In this document: positions 15,182 through 15,785 of the stretch, piece after piece
Position numbering within the stretch: the first letter of the stretch is position 1
Layout: the number at the start of each line of letters is the position of its first letter
DNA from: Alphaproteobacteria bacterium
GTDB taxonomy: Bacteria > Pseudomonadota > Gammaproteobacteria > JAGOUN01
Reading direction: 5' to 3'
NCBI GenBank assembly: GCA_021151585.1
Contig: JAGKWX010000032.1
Coordinates: 1 to 15,785, forward strand
Length of the DNA: 15,785 nucleotides
Notes under the pieces: model-generated
What the model was told of the DNA's origin: nothing
Seen by the model: the letters and a program-made list of their open reading frames with translations, nothing else
Databases searched by the model: none
Made by a program: the position numbers and the translations under genes

Positions 15182-15785
15182 GTATAGCAAATAATCGAAG
15201 TCTTAAAATAAAGACCGGTGATCTTCAACAGCTCAATACACTCATAGCGCTTACGCCACGTGATATCGAAGCGATGGTTCGCGCAGAGAATTTTGGAGCA
15301 TTTCGACGGGCAGCGCGTTATGATCATCTTGAAGTCATCAATCGACTGATAGCGCTTTCGCCAGGTGATACCCAAGCGATGGTTCGCGCAGAGAATTTTG
15401 AGGCATTTCTAGAGGCAGCGACTAGTGGTCATCTTGAAGTCATCAATCGACTGATAGCGCTTTCGCCAGGTGATACCGAAGCGATGATTCGCGCAGAGAA
15501 TTTTTACGCATTTCGATTGGCAGCGGCTAAAGATCATCGTTCGGTGATTAAGCGCCTCCTTTTTTTTCCTGAAGTATTCGCTCATGCTGAAATGCACCAA
15601 CGTGAATATCATCAATATACTCAAGAATTTGTAGAGGCTGCCTTAGATCAATTACGCAGTGAAATGGACCTGTTTTCTTTCAGCCGTCCCAATGCTGTTT
15701 ACGATGTCATAACGAGTGAAAAAACCCGCTTGTATTTTTACATCATGAGACACCTCATTCGGCAAAATACTCCAGAAGGTTTGGC
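15181..15785 (+). CDS. ankyrin-like repeat protein, 5' end missing, runs off window
   Basis: The frame is open from a TAA at 15178-15180 to the right edge, 201 codons, without any ATG, GTG or TTG before ATG 15274-15276. Even that ATG falls inside the first repeat, so the natural start is lost or shifted. Residues 14-118 are three 35-residue repeats of the type D/H-L-E-V-I-N-R-L-I-A-L-S-P-G-D-T-x-A-M-V-R-A-E-N-F-x-A-F-x-x-A-A-x-x-G, and a fourth degenerates after HRSVIKRLL. The A-A-x-x-G-H-L-E-V-I-x-R-L core is ankyrin-like, and such repeats commonly bind proteins. The following segment, with EFVEAALDQLRSEMDLFSF, is not a repeat and matches nothing I know. Ankyrin proteins are often effectors in Legionellales, but that is only an inference here. 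Confidence 0.65.
15220..15585 (+). repeat. 105-bp ankyrin-like coding repeats (three and a half copies)
   Basis: Units begin at 15220, 15325, 15430 and 15535, exactly 105 bases apart. By eye, copies two and three agree at about 94 of 105 positions, with the first 48 bases identical. Copy one is more diverged, and copy four is only partial, losing similarity after about 50 bases. Differences cluster in the second half of each unit (E-N-F-x-A-F-x-x-A-A-x-x-x), so the variable residues may form the interaction surface. Confidence 0.85.

Noticed and set aside
15220..15585. Possible CRISPR-like array
   Set aside because: The repeats are 105 bases long, contiguous, in frame and protein coding, with no spacers.
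15175..15624. Minus-strand frames with repeated ITWRKRYQSID segments
   Set aside because: They are antisense to the 105-bp ankyrin-like repeats, so their internal repetition is explained by the plus-strand gene.

Overview
The window looks like a chromosomal segment of a low-GC gammaproteobacterium, most plausibly a member of the Legionellales (Legionella/Coxiella-like). This is an inference from four things: the AT-rich coding style, the gene families (cyo and cyd quinol oxidases, a rimK cluster), ankyrin-type repeats, and the density of decayed insertion sequences. No ribosomal RNA or species marker is present, so the assignment is tentative.

Layout, left to right. 1-840 is a graveyard of transposase fragments: an unassigned 3' fragment, a frameshifted IS256-type relic on the + strand, and an ISKra4-type relic on the - strand. 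841-1050 is AT-rich with two perfect small palindromes. 1051-1707 (-) is a complete PAP2-type membrane phosphatase. 2015-4479 (+) is a compact cytochrome bd-type quinol oxidase operon (cydA, cydB) ending in a 36-codon membrane-peptide gene that overlaps cydB and resembles the small DUF2474/CydX-like subunit. 4631-6175 (-) is a 514-aa protein with a PPM/PP2C-like phosphatase domain, behind a strong-looking promoter whose -10 box lies inside a perfect palindrome. 6309-10972 (-) is the complete cytochrome bo3 operon cyoABCDE with almost no intergenic space. 11271-13741 (-) is a three-gene cluster: RimK-type glutamate ligase, a succinylglutamate desuccinylase/aspartoacylase-type zinc hydrolase, and a RimB-like retropepsin-fold protein. 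14063-14152 (+) is tRNA-Ser(GGA). To its right lies accessory DNA: an IS6-family end and transposase tail, an N-terminally truncated IS66 transposase next to it, and an ankyrin-like repeat gene that has no recognisable start and runs off the right edge.

How the genes work together. The window encodes two alternative quinol-oxidising terminal oxidases: bo3, proton pumping and including its own heme O synthase, and a short bd/CIO-type enzyme. Together they would let the respiratory chain work across oxygen levels. The two operons are transcribed towards each other, with the PPM-like gene (same strand as cyo) between them. The rimK cluster is a known gammaproteobacterial neighbourhood concerned with adding and removing glutamate or other amino-acid tails on proteins such as ribosomal protein S6.

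I did not find a clearly new multi-gene system. The points most worth a second look are the overlapping small oxidase subunit gene, the palindrome-controlled PPM-like protein with a possible secretion-type C-terminus, the hairpin plus T-tract in front of cyoA, the 36-bp tandem duplication inside the zinc hydrolase gene, and the homogenised 105-bp ankyrin-like repeats whose 5' end is lost at the IS66 junction.
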